Source of the DNA: Acanthaster planci
Lineage: Eukaryota > Echinodermata > Asteroidea > Valvatida > Acanthasteridae
Assembly: GCF_001949145.1 (NCBI RefSeq)
Contig: NW_019091500.1
Coordinates: 2,477 to 66,476 of the forward strand
Length of the DNA: 64,000 nucleotides
Direction of reading: 5' to 3'
Shown here: positions 54,801 to 63,889 of the stretch, in pieces
Layout: each line of letters begins with the position of its first letter
Numbering within the stretch: the first letter of the stretch is position 1
Notes under the pieces: generated by a model
Databases searched by the model: none
Told to the model about the DNA's origin: nothing
What the model saw: only the letters and a program-made list of their open reading frames with translations
Translations under genes and position numbers: made by a program

Positions 54801-57800
54801 TCTTCGGCGGCATTGAGACCAGATGCCCAATGACCTCCGCCAGACGGTTCCGATTGGTCATCCAGGCTGTCCAGTTGAACGGCCCAAGGCTGGGATCGTT
54901 GACAGCAATCCGCTCCAGATCGGCCTGAATTTGGCTCAGCTGGTAGTGGGTGGACAGTTCCAGCGGAACAAGGGTGAAGTTGACCGCACACACGGCCTCC
55001 TGGACGGCTGTCAGATTGGAAGGGCTGCCAGCCGGGAGCTCAAAGAACGAGGCAAATTGATTGGTGGAACAGAGGACCGAAAAGGGATCTGATGTGTTCC
55101 AGAAAACCACCCACTGCAAATAAATCACAAGATAAGGAAAAATTCTAATCCCTCTTATACAAAAATCCTCTCCAGTACAAAATTTTACCCAGTTATTAAT
55201 TAATGTACTCAATACCACATTGTTCCATACTGGTCATGTGACCCAAACTTCTAATTACATCTCTCTATCGTTTTTTACAAACGTTTAAAGGCATCTGCAA
55301 CTTTCCCCCGAATCTCCAGCAATTTTAGGTAATACCACTCATGCCACAGGTCCTGAGCTCAGTCGGTGCCTACCTTCTCTGGACGAACACTGAGGGACAT
55401 GAAGGCATCAATGACGTCTGGTGCCAGATCCCACAAGACAAATAAACTCCTGACGTTAGCAGCATCGGCGAAAAGCCCTTCCAATGAAGGGAATGTCCAG
55501 TTTTGCCCTAATCACAAAAATAATGAAAAACCAAACTGTTCTTTATCTTCATCTTGAGAACACAGAGACATGCACGTCAGAAGTACCACGTTTGGGGCTG
55601 ACTGCAGAAATTAAAAATCCCCAGTAAGAGCAAAACATTTTCCTTGAATGCAGTCGTTTTTATGAAATAAAAAGGGTCATCAGCCAATGAGATGTCATCA
55701 CTTGCACATCAAGACTTTTCTTTCCTACCTGGTCTGATGATATGATTATTAAAGGGATCTGTTTCAAGAATGAAACAGGGAGGTTTCACTGAGTGAAGAT
55801 CACCCTTTTATCAAATCTAGTTTTTCCAAATCTCACTCCAGAATGAATATCAATACCAATGAAGGCAGACATCTGATCAGTGAGGAATCGGTTGATGTAA
55901 TCTTCCAGCCTGTACTGCATAACAAAGCTGTTGTAGAACTCTCCCCTTCCAGACAGAGCATTGTCCAAGAACAGCAGCACGTTGTCCAGCTCCGCCCCAG
56001 TGCTGTGGCAAAGAATTTGAAAAGCTGACTCGAGAATTTTAAGTCACAAAAGCAGCAGGTAATGTGTTGCATGCTTCTTCAAGTTGCAAAATCTTCAACA
56101 ACTCTCCAAGAACTTCAAGTTTTAAACAAGGTTTAAATTACGCCACGATCTAGTCCATCATAGCATTTTCAACCAAACCAGGAATGATTGCGAGTGAGAT
56201 GATTTTTCACCAAAGGATTTCTAGGGACTTACATGTCGGTAGTGGCCGTAACAAGTGAGGCTAGGATGGCCTCTGTCTGTCTAAGCTTCTCGCTGAACCA
56301 TGCCGCGTCGTACATCGCCAACTGAGGTGGTGATTGGACGAGTCTGGTGAATGTCTCCACCAGAGATGTGACAGATTCAAACGAAGCTGTCCAGTTCAGG
56401 GGAAGATTGCGTCGCTCCTGAAGAAAAGAAATAAATGAATGCTGACCGATCTGTCTTTTGACTGTTCCATTTGTGCAAATTTCTATTGTGGCGTGGTATC
56501 ATTTAACCATTTCCATAATACTACTTTAATCTTCAGGAAATTGATGATCTGGTTAACAAGAATACTGCCCTCAATGGTTCATGCAGAACTCCACTGGATC
56601 AATAACGGGTAATGAGAGCTTACCTCGAAAAAGACCAGCTCTTGGGACCACTCTGAGGCCAAGAGAATGTAATCCAGTGAGCAGAGCACCGAGTTGACAA
56701 CTGAGGTGTTCACTCCAGGCAGGAATTGAATCAGCTCTGTCATACCAGTCGAGTTATCGCAAAGGAGGCTGACCAAGTCATCGGTTCCATTTAAAGTCTC
56801 CAGCTGAATAAAAACAATGCAACCAAAAATTTCTGGATTTCTTCAACATCAGCTTCATTTAACAGAAGTGCGGATAACTGAGCATAGCACCTGAAGACTT
56901 TAACAGAAGAGTGGGTTATACGGCTGCTTGGTGAATAACCAAAGTACTAAACCAAAGACCAACAAGCTAAAACAGCATTGCTAAAATCTCCCTCCGTTTT
57001 TTGTTTTAAAACACCCATCCCGTACAATTCACCTTGGCCATGTTGACGTAGGATTGGGACAGAGCTGTGACAATTTCTGGGAAATCGTCCATCAATCTCT
57101 GCAGTAACTCTGCCGTAGTCTGTGGCAGGATGTCGAAGAACGTGAAGTTTTGTCCTGAAGAAAAGAACCAATTTCAATGATTGTTGTACTAGAATGAAAC
57201 TGACACTATCATTTCTTTATGAATAATGAAAGTTGGCGAGAGCAAGTTCACACCATTGAACAGCTACAGAACTGAAGGGACACAGAACGTAAGATTTTCA
57301 GATTCTGATGAACAAATCTGGGGTTTTTCTTGAAGGAAATGAACCATAACATATTAGAGAAAGAAATTCAACGAGTACGCCATCGTAGTATTCACGGTTT
57401 TGTCAGAAGTTGCTCTGACTTCATCAGGTCCTAAAAGCCTATCTAAGGAAATGAACCATTAGATGAAAATTATTTCCCCAAGTTATCCAACAATAATGGG
57501 ATGGTGACGTGGTCTGATAGACGGATATCAAACGATCTTTGGCTTCTTTCAGTGAGGTCGAAGACTGATCTTGAATTTCTTACCAGGGAGAGGTCTAAGC
57601 TTCATGTTGGCATAGTCTAGGATTGACGTCAGCTCTCTGATAGGCCCCTTGATGTCCTCCCACCAAGACTGGTTCTTGAACTGGGCCTCAAGACTTTCAA
57701 GCATTACAATAGTGCTGTAATGAAAAGGATATAGGGAAATTAATCGGTTGTGTTCTGAGCAAGTCATTTGATCAGGTTCAATTGACAAACCATCTATAAG

Positions 57801-60800
57801 ACAACTCTGCTTGACATCAGTCCTTGTGCACTGCTTTGCTCCTGGTCTGGTGCCAACTCACTTATAATGTAGTTTTGAACCCTGAGGGTTCGAGTCTAGC
57901 CTAGGGGGTTGAGAATGTGTCCTTGAGCAAGACGCTTGACGTACTTGCTCCTCTCTAACCAGAAATAAATTGGCATCTATCAGTTTGAGATTATCGATGG
58001 GTTTTTATTTAAGCCATAAGCACTGAAAAGGCATGGGAGTTATACACTCCAATATGCACTACGAGCCGGTTGATCAGGGGTAACACTGAGCTCCAATAGT
58101 ATTCTTTTAATTCCTATTATTGCAGATGTAATTATCTTCCAAGGAGTTACCAAGATGCCAACCTCAACTCCATGGGTTGCATGAGTATTCCTTCACTAAC
58201 CCTTGGTCATGTGGAATACAAAAATGACGCTAATGGTGTATTTCAAAAGGTGGAATTTTAACCTCTGGCAATGTGTAAGTTAAACGACCCACTATTTGGC
58301 AGATTTAAATTAGGACTGTGGTCAATGTGTTTAAGCTCGATGCTGATTTTTGTATTCATGATGTGCAGAAGGTAACGTGAGCATTACCATGTTGGGAACC
58401 AATGTGGCATGGCAAGATCATACCCATGGGAATGAGGTTCCCAAGACGCCTACCTTCTGAAGTTGTCAGGATTCATCTGAGCCTGATTGGCACTCCAGAC
58501 TTGAAGAACCCGTACCACCTCACTGAACGTATCATTCAGCCACGTCTCGTTGATGTTGACGGTGAAGGGGTCTGCCAAGAATGCAGCAGTCTTCTCGTAC
58601 AAAGTGAGGAATCGATGACTGATTGCCGATAGGTTGTCCGATGAGCTTGTGTTGACATAAGCCAGATACTAAAATGACAACAAAATATTTTTGTACACAT
58701 TAAAGCTTGTCATTGACAAGTGCTGTGAGCGTTACTTCTGTGATACTCTGTTAGAGTATGTCTCTGAAAAACATGAATTCTCAACCTTGAATTAAGGTCA
58801 ACAAACTTGATATTTGGTTGATGAGGTGAGAAACTATTATTTCAAAAGTTTTCAAACCTACCTTACTCATGAAAGTGTCAATTGGGAACACTTGCAGGAA
58901 CTCCATCTGGAGTTTCTGTAAGTCCACTGAGCACACAGCGCCCTCTAGAGCCAAGATATCAGCGCTAGAGTAGGCAGGAAGGGTGAAGTAAGAACTGAAA
59001 TTGCCAGCATCGCACAGAGCCACCAAGGGATTAGAGAGACCTAGGAACTCTTCAAGCTAAAGGAAAAAGCCGAATCAAAAAGTAAGAATAAATTTGTTTT
59101 TCAAAATGCAACCGCTTTATTATTTCAAACTTTCTAACAGTGTAATGTTTAGAACAGTTTGAGATTTCATACATGTGCAGACTTTTTATTTGAATCAAGT
59201 CAAGGCACGTAGCCTTGGTTTATCTCCACTGACAAAGAACGCTGTTGTAATCAATGTACAATCACTCTGACAAGCCAAGGAATTTTGTCCCATCATTCTG
59301 GATTCTGACTTTATGGCCAACATTCAAACTTACATCACAACTGTCTTGTATATATATCATGCTGCTTTTTTAACAACCTAGAAAACGGTTCAAAGACTTT
59401 GACCTGGTCAAGATGATACAAGAAAAAATTTTTCACTCCGCTTTGCTCAAAAGTGTGTGTGTTCACTTCAGAATGAAGTTTGTCTCGAAAACAGTGGTCC
59501 AATAGGGCAAAATGAGCTTTGAAGGGAAATCAACATTTTCAATCAAGCAGATACGCACCTTGTCTTGTTGAACCACGAGACTCAACACCGCATCAGTTAA
59601 CTCTGGGGTGAAGCCAGCAACAACTTCAAACATTTTTTCGGTCTCGGTGATGTTGGCCAGCAAATTACGGATTTCAGGAAACACTAAATGTTTGCCTAAT
59701 GAAGACAAAGGAAAATGACATCTTTTTTTGAAAATCTGAAAACTAGCACACAACTCAGTCAGTGCTGGTTATAAACGGTTATATTCTTCAGTTTTGATTT
59801 TTATAGGAAAACTTTCTGGAAGTTTTAGATTTTTTAAATGGGTTATAGAGGCTCAAAATTAGACAATTATAAAAACATTAAAGATCTCTCCGAGAACATA
59901 CCAAGAGAAACCCTCTTCAGCACTGAATTAACTTTCTACATCAAAGGCTATTATAACAATATGCAATGAAAAACACCAAATCTTTCATTCGCTTTATAAA
60001 TCAATGCACAAAGAGTCTAGTCATGGACAGTGGTTGGTGGGGATTTACAGAGATTATCTGATCAAACAGTTGCTTGGAAAATGATTCAATTTCTTGGGCC
60101 TGTATACAATTGTTTCAGGGAAAAGAACAGAAGACATGTAGTAAAACCAGTCAAGTGTTGACGTGTTATTTTACCTTTCAGTACCAAAATTCGGTCTGTG
60201 AAATATTCCACGAAGTAAGCCACAGATCGAAGTTCTTTGATCGCATCCCTGTACCAGCTTTCATTGGTCAGTATCATGTCGATGGAACTGTAAGAGCCAA
60301 TTAAAATGCACCGCATTAATTTCCTGAATGACTATTGGCCAATTCACTCAGATCAAAATATCACAACTGACCAATCAGATACATAAAAAATGGCTTAGTA
60401 TGCAATTCAAAATGTCTGAAGAGAAAAAAGGAGACACTTTAAACTCATATTTATTGCTCATGCACTGAAAAAATATAAACATCTCTAAAGAGTCAGCCAA
60501 CAAGTGTATCGCTTTAGGTCTTATCAAGGACTTAAATTTGGCCTTACTCGAGAGAACTTAGAAGTGTTTCCACAGATAATGCCTGTTGCCATGCCGACAG
60601 ATTAAATCCTTCTCTCAAGGGGTAAAATGTCAAGGGCAGGTAAGAGTTGATGCGGTAGTTGCCCAGGGAAGCCATGTGAAACAAAAAGGTCTGAGCATCT
60701 TGGAGGAAAGAGGTGGAGTTGAATTCACTGACTTGCAAAGCGCCGATCTGTAATTTTAAATGAATGACAGACATTAACTATGACCAAGAAAAATGCAAAA

Positions 60801-63800
60801 GCCAATTTCTTCTTTTAAATTTTAAAATTTGTATTTGGATATACAAACTTAAGTTCGATCAGAGTACAAGACTTGAAGCAAGAACACAAAAAGCAATCGT
60901 GTCAAAGGTAAGTGCACAACAAACCAACCTCATTCAATAAGTACTCAAGCACTTGCGTATCATTGGTCAAAGCTTGCACTGCTGCCAGGAATGCATCCCC
61001 GCATAGGACCTCGCTAAGCTGCGTCACATTGAAGGCATCAGGGAAGGCAAACAGTGCCCTCAAGGCATTGACGTCACACACCGCCTTCCGCCAATCAGCC
61101 CCTACAACAAGACTACTCAACTGGAACACAGAATATAAAAATTGCAGTGAATGTGACTTTTTCCTAGGCAGGTCGAGAGTCAGTGTCTTCAATATTTTTA
61201 AAGATGTTTGGACCAATGAGTGCACTGAAGTCCACAATGAATATTCATGAGATAGTTTACCTGGAAGGGATCAATGGGTGACGATAAGATTGTGTTGAGC
61301 GTTTCAACCCCAAGCGTTTGCTCCAATGTATTGATGATATGACTGATGGACGAGTCGTTGGTCAATGGTTTCAGAAGTCCAAGGGTTAGGTTAAGCTCTG
61401 AACAGAATGAAAGAATGACAGTGAGTATTCAAGTTTATTAATGCAGGATTGAGGTAAGCCTTCAAAATCTGTTTAAACCTGAAGAATTTCAAATAAGGTT
61501 TATTCGTTTGCTAAGAACTGGAAATTGAGAAATCACAAACTCTTGGACTCTCTTGGCCAGAAGGCTGAAAAACTGAATTCAAAATTATTTATCCTTTGTG
61601 CGTAGTAATAATTTGTACAAATGGGGTCATCAGTGACCGACTTTTCCGCCCTGTACCTGGTTTGGCTTCGCAGATGTAGCTGTAGTGATCGGAGCAGTTT
61701 GCGGGGTACCAAAGACCATCGCCGCCAAAGTTGGCCTTGATACAACTCATGAAAGAATCATTTGACGGTGCAAAGTTGGAGTAGGCACCATCATTGAGGG
61801 AACTGAACCAGTCGTCCAGCCAGACGTCGGCGTTTGGTCTGATTGAGGAGAAAAGTAATGACTTTTTACCACAGATTCATAGATGGTGATTGCATGGGAA
61901 AGATGACACGAAAATCTCTATGATACAAACCCAAAACTCTCCAGGAACATCTGTTCAGTCTCACTGTTCACATGCAATGGTGTGCTCTGAGCCTGGGCGT
62001 AGCATGCACCGGTTACAAGGTCCCAGTGAGGAAGTGTCTCATTCAGATATCGATAACAGGTGCCACTGTATCCTTGCCAACCATCACGACAAGAAGTCTC
62101 TGAAAAAGGGTTACAAAAATTCAAACTAGTAAATAATAACACTCAAATGGTAACAACTGTAAGTTCCTGTCGGTGTTTATTCTTGATGTATTACAAACAG
62201 GTAAAAGGAATGCAACGCTTTGTTCATGACAGGTCATGTGACCTCAACAGTGTCGTAGTGGAGTTGATAACAAGTCCCTGCAAGTCCATCACAAGTCCTT
62301 GCAAGTCCCTAGAAGTCCATCACAAGTCCCTTGCAAGTCCATCGCAGGTCCCTGCAAGGCCCTGCAAGTCCAGCAAAAGGCCCTGCAAGTCCCTGCAAGT
62401 CCATAAAAGGCCCTGCAAGACCACCACAAGTCCCTTGCAAGTCCATCACAAGGCACTCAGTCTTAAGCCAAGTCACAAGCTATTTAGATGAACTGCGACA
62501 TTGACAAAGACAATTCCTGCATTATTGTTCGTTAGAATTGGTCCTGTGAAAGGAATTGGGACTGGGTTTAAGAAAGGAATTGGGACTGGACTTGAGAAAG
62601 GAATGGAGATTGGACTTGAGAAAGGAATTGGGTCACTGGACCTGTAGTGGACTCTACGACACCACTGTTGAACAAATTGCAGAGGCAAAATTCTGATCTC
62701 TGAGCAACTAAAATCTTCTTTTTACGACAGGTATTATAGCACTAGGTATTTCAAAAGTATCTAGTCTAGAACCACACCTGTGTGTGTGGATAACTACCTT
62801 TTGCTTGGTCAAGGAACCGATTCATGAAGGTGATGTAGGCGTGGACTTGTTTCAGATCTACTGTGCCGTCTGCATCTAGCGTGGTGAGGAGCATTTTGAG
62901 GCCTGGGACAGAATAGAGAATGCTACCCAGGTCCAGCTCGCTGGAGAAAATAGAGATGAGAATGGTAAATTTAACACAAGTATTGTTGCTAGAATTTCCT
63001 GAGCTGGCACTCTGGAGGGTGTGCCTGCAATGCATGCTGGGATAACACATACATTCCATATGAGGATATATTGTTAAAACTAGGAAAGTCATACAGTGAG
63101 ATGCTTTGACTGCAGATATTAAATGACAGTGTACCATGGGCGGAAATCTCTCCTCGATCGTGGGTGTAACATCAATTTACACTTTTTTTTATACACGCCG
63201 TGTTTATCATCTTATTCCATTTATAAAAACTCACAAACATGAAAATCCTTGATTCATCAATTCCTTTAGTATATTGTTTTGCTTAAAACATGGAGGGGAC
63301 ATTCGACATTGTGTCCCCCCAAACCAAATTCACGAGGGGACGTGTCCCCCTGTACCCCCCACCGGATTTCCGCCCATGCATTGTACAGTGGTGTTCTGAA
63401 TCCAAACATCTTTGTGTTGGAAATCGTTCCATTCTTTCATACAGGTATTGTGATGTAGAAATGTGATTGTATTTCACACAAACTGTCTGAAATAAATTGA
63501 GATGATTATTTTTTCCTGAGATAGCCCCAATTTGAAAATTGTAGTCAATTTTATGAGCTGTCCATCAAAACCAGACTAATGAGTTATGTTTTCTTGATTG
63601 CTTTTAAAACATGAAAACTCTAAAGATTTTTTGTCTTCAGTTATACAAATGGAACTAACTTATTCTGGTTTATCAAGCTGATATTGCCATATCCCATGAG
63701 CACGGCCCTGAACAGTGCTTGAGACACGGTCCCTAATGAGGCTACGTCGTAGCGGTGTTGGAAGACAGTAACGGTAAAAGGAAGGCTCTGCAGGTTGAGT

Positions 63801-63889
63801 TGCAATGCTTCGATGCTCCGCATGAGATCTTCAACGCTGATGGAGTCTGGCATCGTCGTGTTGAAATCTTCGGTCTGAAGGCTAATGAT
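21828..63889 (-). CDS. Giant ABCA12/ABCA13-like ABC transporter, 3' 80 exons (5' end outside window)
   Basis: This is a full-type ABCA transporter, a family of membrane exporters or flippases mostly for lipids. Eighty minus-strand exons join in one frame (12,933 nt, 4,310 codons plus TGA at 21828-21830). Order in the partial protein: cassette remnant (residues 1-124), C-type lectin-like domain (about 125-241), repetitive extracellular domain (about 242-2551), membrane-proximal extracellular part, TMD1, NBD1 (about 3026-3341), linker, TMD2, NBD2 (about 3989-4310). The N-terminus and first membrane helix lie upstream of 63889. The size is nearest human ABCA13 (about 5,050 residues), but the core also matches ABCA1 and ABCA12 throughout, so orthology is not settled. 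The C-terminus carries VFVNFAK, the VFVNFA motif of ABCA1-type proteins, and ends LADEA without a PDZ-type ESYV tail. Detailed blocks are listed separately. Confidence 0.95.
22850..23015 (+). repeat. Dispersed SINE, copy 2
   Basis: Plus-strand copy of the element at 3655-3875. It shares TTTCAGT, CCTACCTGATTCCGTGGGTT, ATTCCTCTG, CTCCCACCT and TCTCCTCTCT in the same order. It lies in an ABCA intron, so it is opposite to the gene. Confidence 0.7.
25020..25483. repeat. ABCA intron with tRNA-like SINE fragments
   Basis: Two tRNA-like stretches are visible: TAGGTAGAGCACTGG with GGGTTCTAATC (about 25231-25282), and GGTTGGTTAAGTACCTGG with a good B-box GGTTCAATTCC (about 25403-25450). A third, weaker one (GGGTTCACATC) is near 25089. 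This is the intron in which about 17 expected NBD2 codons are missing. Confidence 0.45.
27109..27391 (-). mobile_element. hAT-like foldback element, copy 2 (in ABCA intron)
   Basis: It is flanked by a perfect 8-bp target-site duplication, GCTGGAAG (27101-27108 and 27392-27399). The ends AGTGTTGTTGTCGAGACC and GGTCTTGACCACAACACT are inverted. The arms repeat CAAGACC and GGTCTTG. The core, read on the minus strand, has ATTCGAATGA and ACAAAAGCATTTCTTTG, matching copy 1. No transposase. Confidence 0.88.
31033..31225. repeat. 24-bp tandem repeat in ABCA intron
   Basis: About eight units of GTGTGTGGTTGATGTTGATT, nearly identical on the left and diverging to the right. The open frames on both strands ([16 protein letters not shown]) are just translations of the repeat. 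Confidence 0.9.
32285..34758 (-). other. ABCA: first nucleotide-binding domain
   Basis: Exons 34587-34758, 34163-34294, 33716-33796, 33267-33463, 32693-33057 and 32285-32476. Visible motifs: Walker [11 protein letters not shown] followed by M/S across the splice; Q-loop [11 protein letters not shown]; signature [12 protein letters not shown]; Walker [15 protein letters not shown]-loop [17 protein letters not shown]. All catalytic positions are intact. A regulatory-type insert rich in charged and serine residues follows ([16 protein letters not shown] and [13 protein letters not shown]). The block ends with [12 protein letters not shown], equivalent to SSYGISETTLEE of ABCA1. Confidence 0.95.
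35265..37672 (-). other. ABCA: first transmembrane domain (TM2-TM6)
   Basis: Exons 37558-37672, 37064-37254, 36430-36571, 35729-35933 and 35265-35384. Hydrophobic segments in order: [69 protein letters not shown]; and [21 protein letters not shown]. The family coupling motif [10 protein letters not shown] follows the first of these. The block closes with [15 protein letters not shown], matching the PRPWYF/YW segment that leads to NBD1 in ABCA1. TM1 is outside the window. Confidence 0.93.
38017..39697 (-). other. ABCA: membrane-proximal part of first extracellular domain
   Basis: Exons 39584-39697, 39033-39288, 38424-38529 and 38017-38190. They carry [36 protein letters not shown] and [20 protein letters not shown], then [13 protein letters not shown] and [10 protein letters not shown]. 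These correspond to the conserved stretch just before TM2 in ABCA1-type proteins (KIRMDIDN, FLQD, QMPYPCYVDD). The WDPGPRADP loop of ABCA1 is replaced by [11 protein letters not shown] donor at 38420-38423 ends the third exon although the open frame continues. Confidence 0.9.
40510..40930. repeat. Tandem repeat of about 130 bp, three copies
   Basis: Each unit has GGTGCC or GGAGCCATGTATG, a GCACCTTATG-type word, a short run to TACCACACA, then ATAGGCATTATCA and TGTCA. The anchor GGCATT falls at 40634, 40762 and 40899, giving spacings of 128 and 137. It lies in the intron between the furin-site exon and the last cassette D exon. Confidence 0.8.
41079..41117 (-). other. Predicted furin-type cleavage sites in ABCA extracellular domain
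   Basis: The fused B/C exon of cassette 10 codes [18 protein letters not shown] at about residues 2480-2497 of the partial protein. RRKR (41106-41117) and RKRR (41079-41090) both fit the R-x-K/R-R consensus of furin-like proprotein convertases. The segment lies between two conserved cysteines of the ABCA extracellular domain (ETVCGNE and PFCSSLYN), so cut halves could stay disulfide-linked. Cleavage is an inference from the motif. Confidence 0.6.
46180..46335. repeat. Purine-rich degenerate tandem repeat
   Basis: AGAGAGAATC, GAAATTTGGATAGAA and similar words recur about every 24 bases immediately beside the ABCA exon at 46038-46177. Strand asymmetry is strong (G and A on the plus strand). 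Confidence 0.6.
50669..50965. mobile_element. MITE with CAGGGTTCCTGC ends
   Basis: The left end CAGGGTTCCTGC is inverted at the right end (GCAGGAACCTTG). Inside, CCATGACTTTTCC recurs at least four times. GAAAAAT lies at both outer edges, a likely target-site trace. The CAGGG start suggests a hAT-related nonautonomous family. It sits in the longest clear ABCA intron (50163-51259). Confidence 0.75.
51630..52110. repeat. AT-rich repeat with ATTCGAATATTC words
   Basis: TATTCGAATATTC occurs near both ends (51703 and 52061), with ACTGAATA words outside in both orientations. It is probably a decayed inverted-repeat element; the edges cannot be fixed. Confidence 0.35.
55374..61120 (-). other. ABCA extracellular repeat cassettes 1-3
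   Basis: Each cassette has four exons: A (phase 0-0, about 65 residues), B (0-2), C (2-1) and D (1-0). Cassette 1: 60929-61120, 60548-60747, 60175-60287, 59559-59695. Cassette 2: 58862-59056, 58454-58668, 57584-57714, 57033-57154. Cassette 3: 56624-56803, 56233-56417, 55857-56002, 55374-55507. Every A exon has a cysteine pair about 25 residues apart around a hydrophobic F-x-LP core, for example [14 protein letters not shown]...GAVC and [16 protein letters not shown]...SVLC. D exons share a GQNxTF or GKHLVF opening and a predicted pair of helices. The pieces look all-alpha and carry many N-glycosylation sequons. Confidence 0.88.
57870..58060 (+). repeat. tRNA-derived SINE-like repeat
   Basis: A good B-box, GGGTTCGAGTCT, lies near 57888. 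It is followed by CCTTGAGCAAGACGCTTGAC and TTGCTCCTCTCTAACC, the same kind of SINE body as at 2266-2470. It lies in the ABCA intron between 57714 and 58454. Confidence 0.55.
61657..62099 (-). other. C-type lectin-like domain (CTLD) module inside the ABCA gene
   Basis: Two exons, 61931-62099 and 61657-61838, code 117 residues with the CTLD signature. The opening is [16 protein letters not shown], followed by [12 protein letters not shown] and [15 protein letters not shown]. The second half carries [36 protein letters not shown] and a C-terminal SDHYSYICE. All six cysteines of a long-form CTLD are present (SCR, TCY, ACY, SCI, NCS, ICE), consistent with three disulfides. The module enters after one base of a codon and leaves with one base, so it is a symmetrical phase 1-1 unit. 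The frame is continuous with ABCA-type exons on both sides. The sugar-binding EPN/QPD and WND tripeptides are absent, so calcium-dependent carbohydrate binding is unlikely. CTLDs are not, to my knowledge, described in ABCA proteins. Confidence 0.9.
62248..62667 (+). mobile_element. hAT-like foldback element, copy 3 (in ABCA intron)
   Basis: The ends are CAGTGTCGTAGTGGAGT and ACTCTACGACACCACTG. The left arm repeats CAAGTCCCTG/CAAGTCCATC; the right arm repeats GGAATTGGGACTGG and ACTTGAGAAAGG. The arm-core junction CAGTCTTAAGCCAAGTCACA is almost the same as in copy 1. No target-site duplication survives. It lies between the CTLD exon at 61931-62099 and the exon at 62798-62940. Confidence 0.82.
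63136..63377. mobile_element. 242-bp MITE with 13-bp perfect ends
   Basis: ATGGGCGGAAATC (63136-63148) is inverted perfectly as GATTTCCGCCCAT (63365-63377). The right half holds palindromic GGGGACGTGTCCCC. It lies in the first ABCA intron of the window and has no coding capacity. Confidence 0.7.

Larger units (their letters stand above)
47861..55113 (-). other. ABCA extracellular repeat cassettes 4-6, with intron loss and extra exons
   Basis: Cassette 4: 54692-55113 (A and B fused into one 422-nt exon), 54161-54288 (C), 53523-53641 (D). Cassette 5: 53106-53300 (A), 52191-52387 (B), 51260-51370 (extra phase 2-2 exon, C-like: [15 protein letters not shown]), 50029-50162 (C), 49495-49622 (D). 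Cassette 6: 49147-49329 (A), 48569-48777 (B), 48293-48423 (C), 48039-48154 (D), 47861-47932 (extra 24-codon phase 0-0 exon ending NCDCQQ). The A-exon cysteine pair is kept: [15 protein letters not shown]...[17 protein letters not shown]...AMC and [12 protein letters not shown]...ELC. All junctions are GT-AG and in frame. The two extra exons are the least certain because they are short. Confidence 0.82.
61261..63889 (-). other. ABCA: N-most cassette (partial) interrupted by a lectin module
   Basis: Exons 63660-63889 (phase 0 to 2) and 62798-62940 (2 to 1) match the B and C exons of the cassette found ten times downstream. The exon 61261-61397 (1 to 0) matches the D exon. The two CTLD exons sit exactly between C and D. 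The A exon of this cassette would lie at positions above 63889. B carries [14 protein letters not shown] and [13 protein letters not shown] carries [17 protein letters not shown] carries [17 protein letters not shown] and ETLNTIL. Several N-x-S/T sequons fit an extracellular location. Confidence 0.85.

Noticed and set aside
21828-63889. Two separate genes: a lectin-containing repeat protein and an ABCA transporter
   Set aside because: Every one of the 79 junctions joins in phase, and no stop, start or poly(A) site separates the blocks. Cassette 10 joins directly into the conserved ABCA extracellular part.
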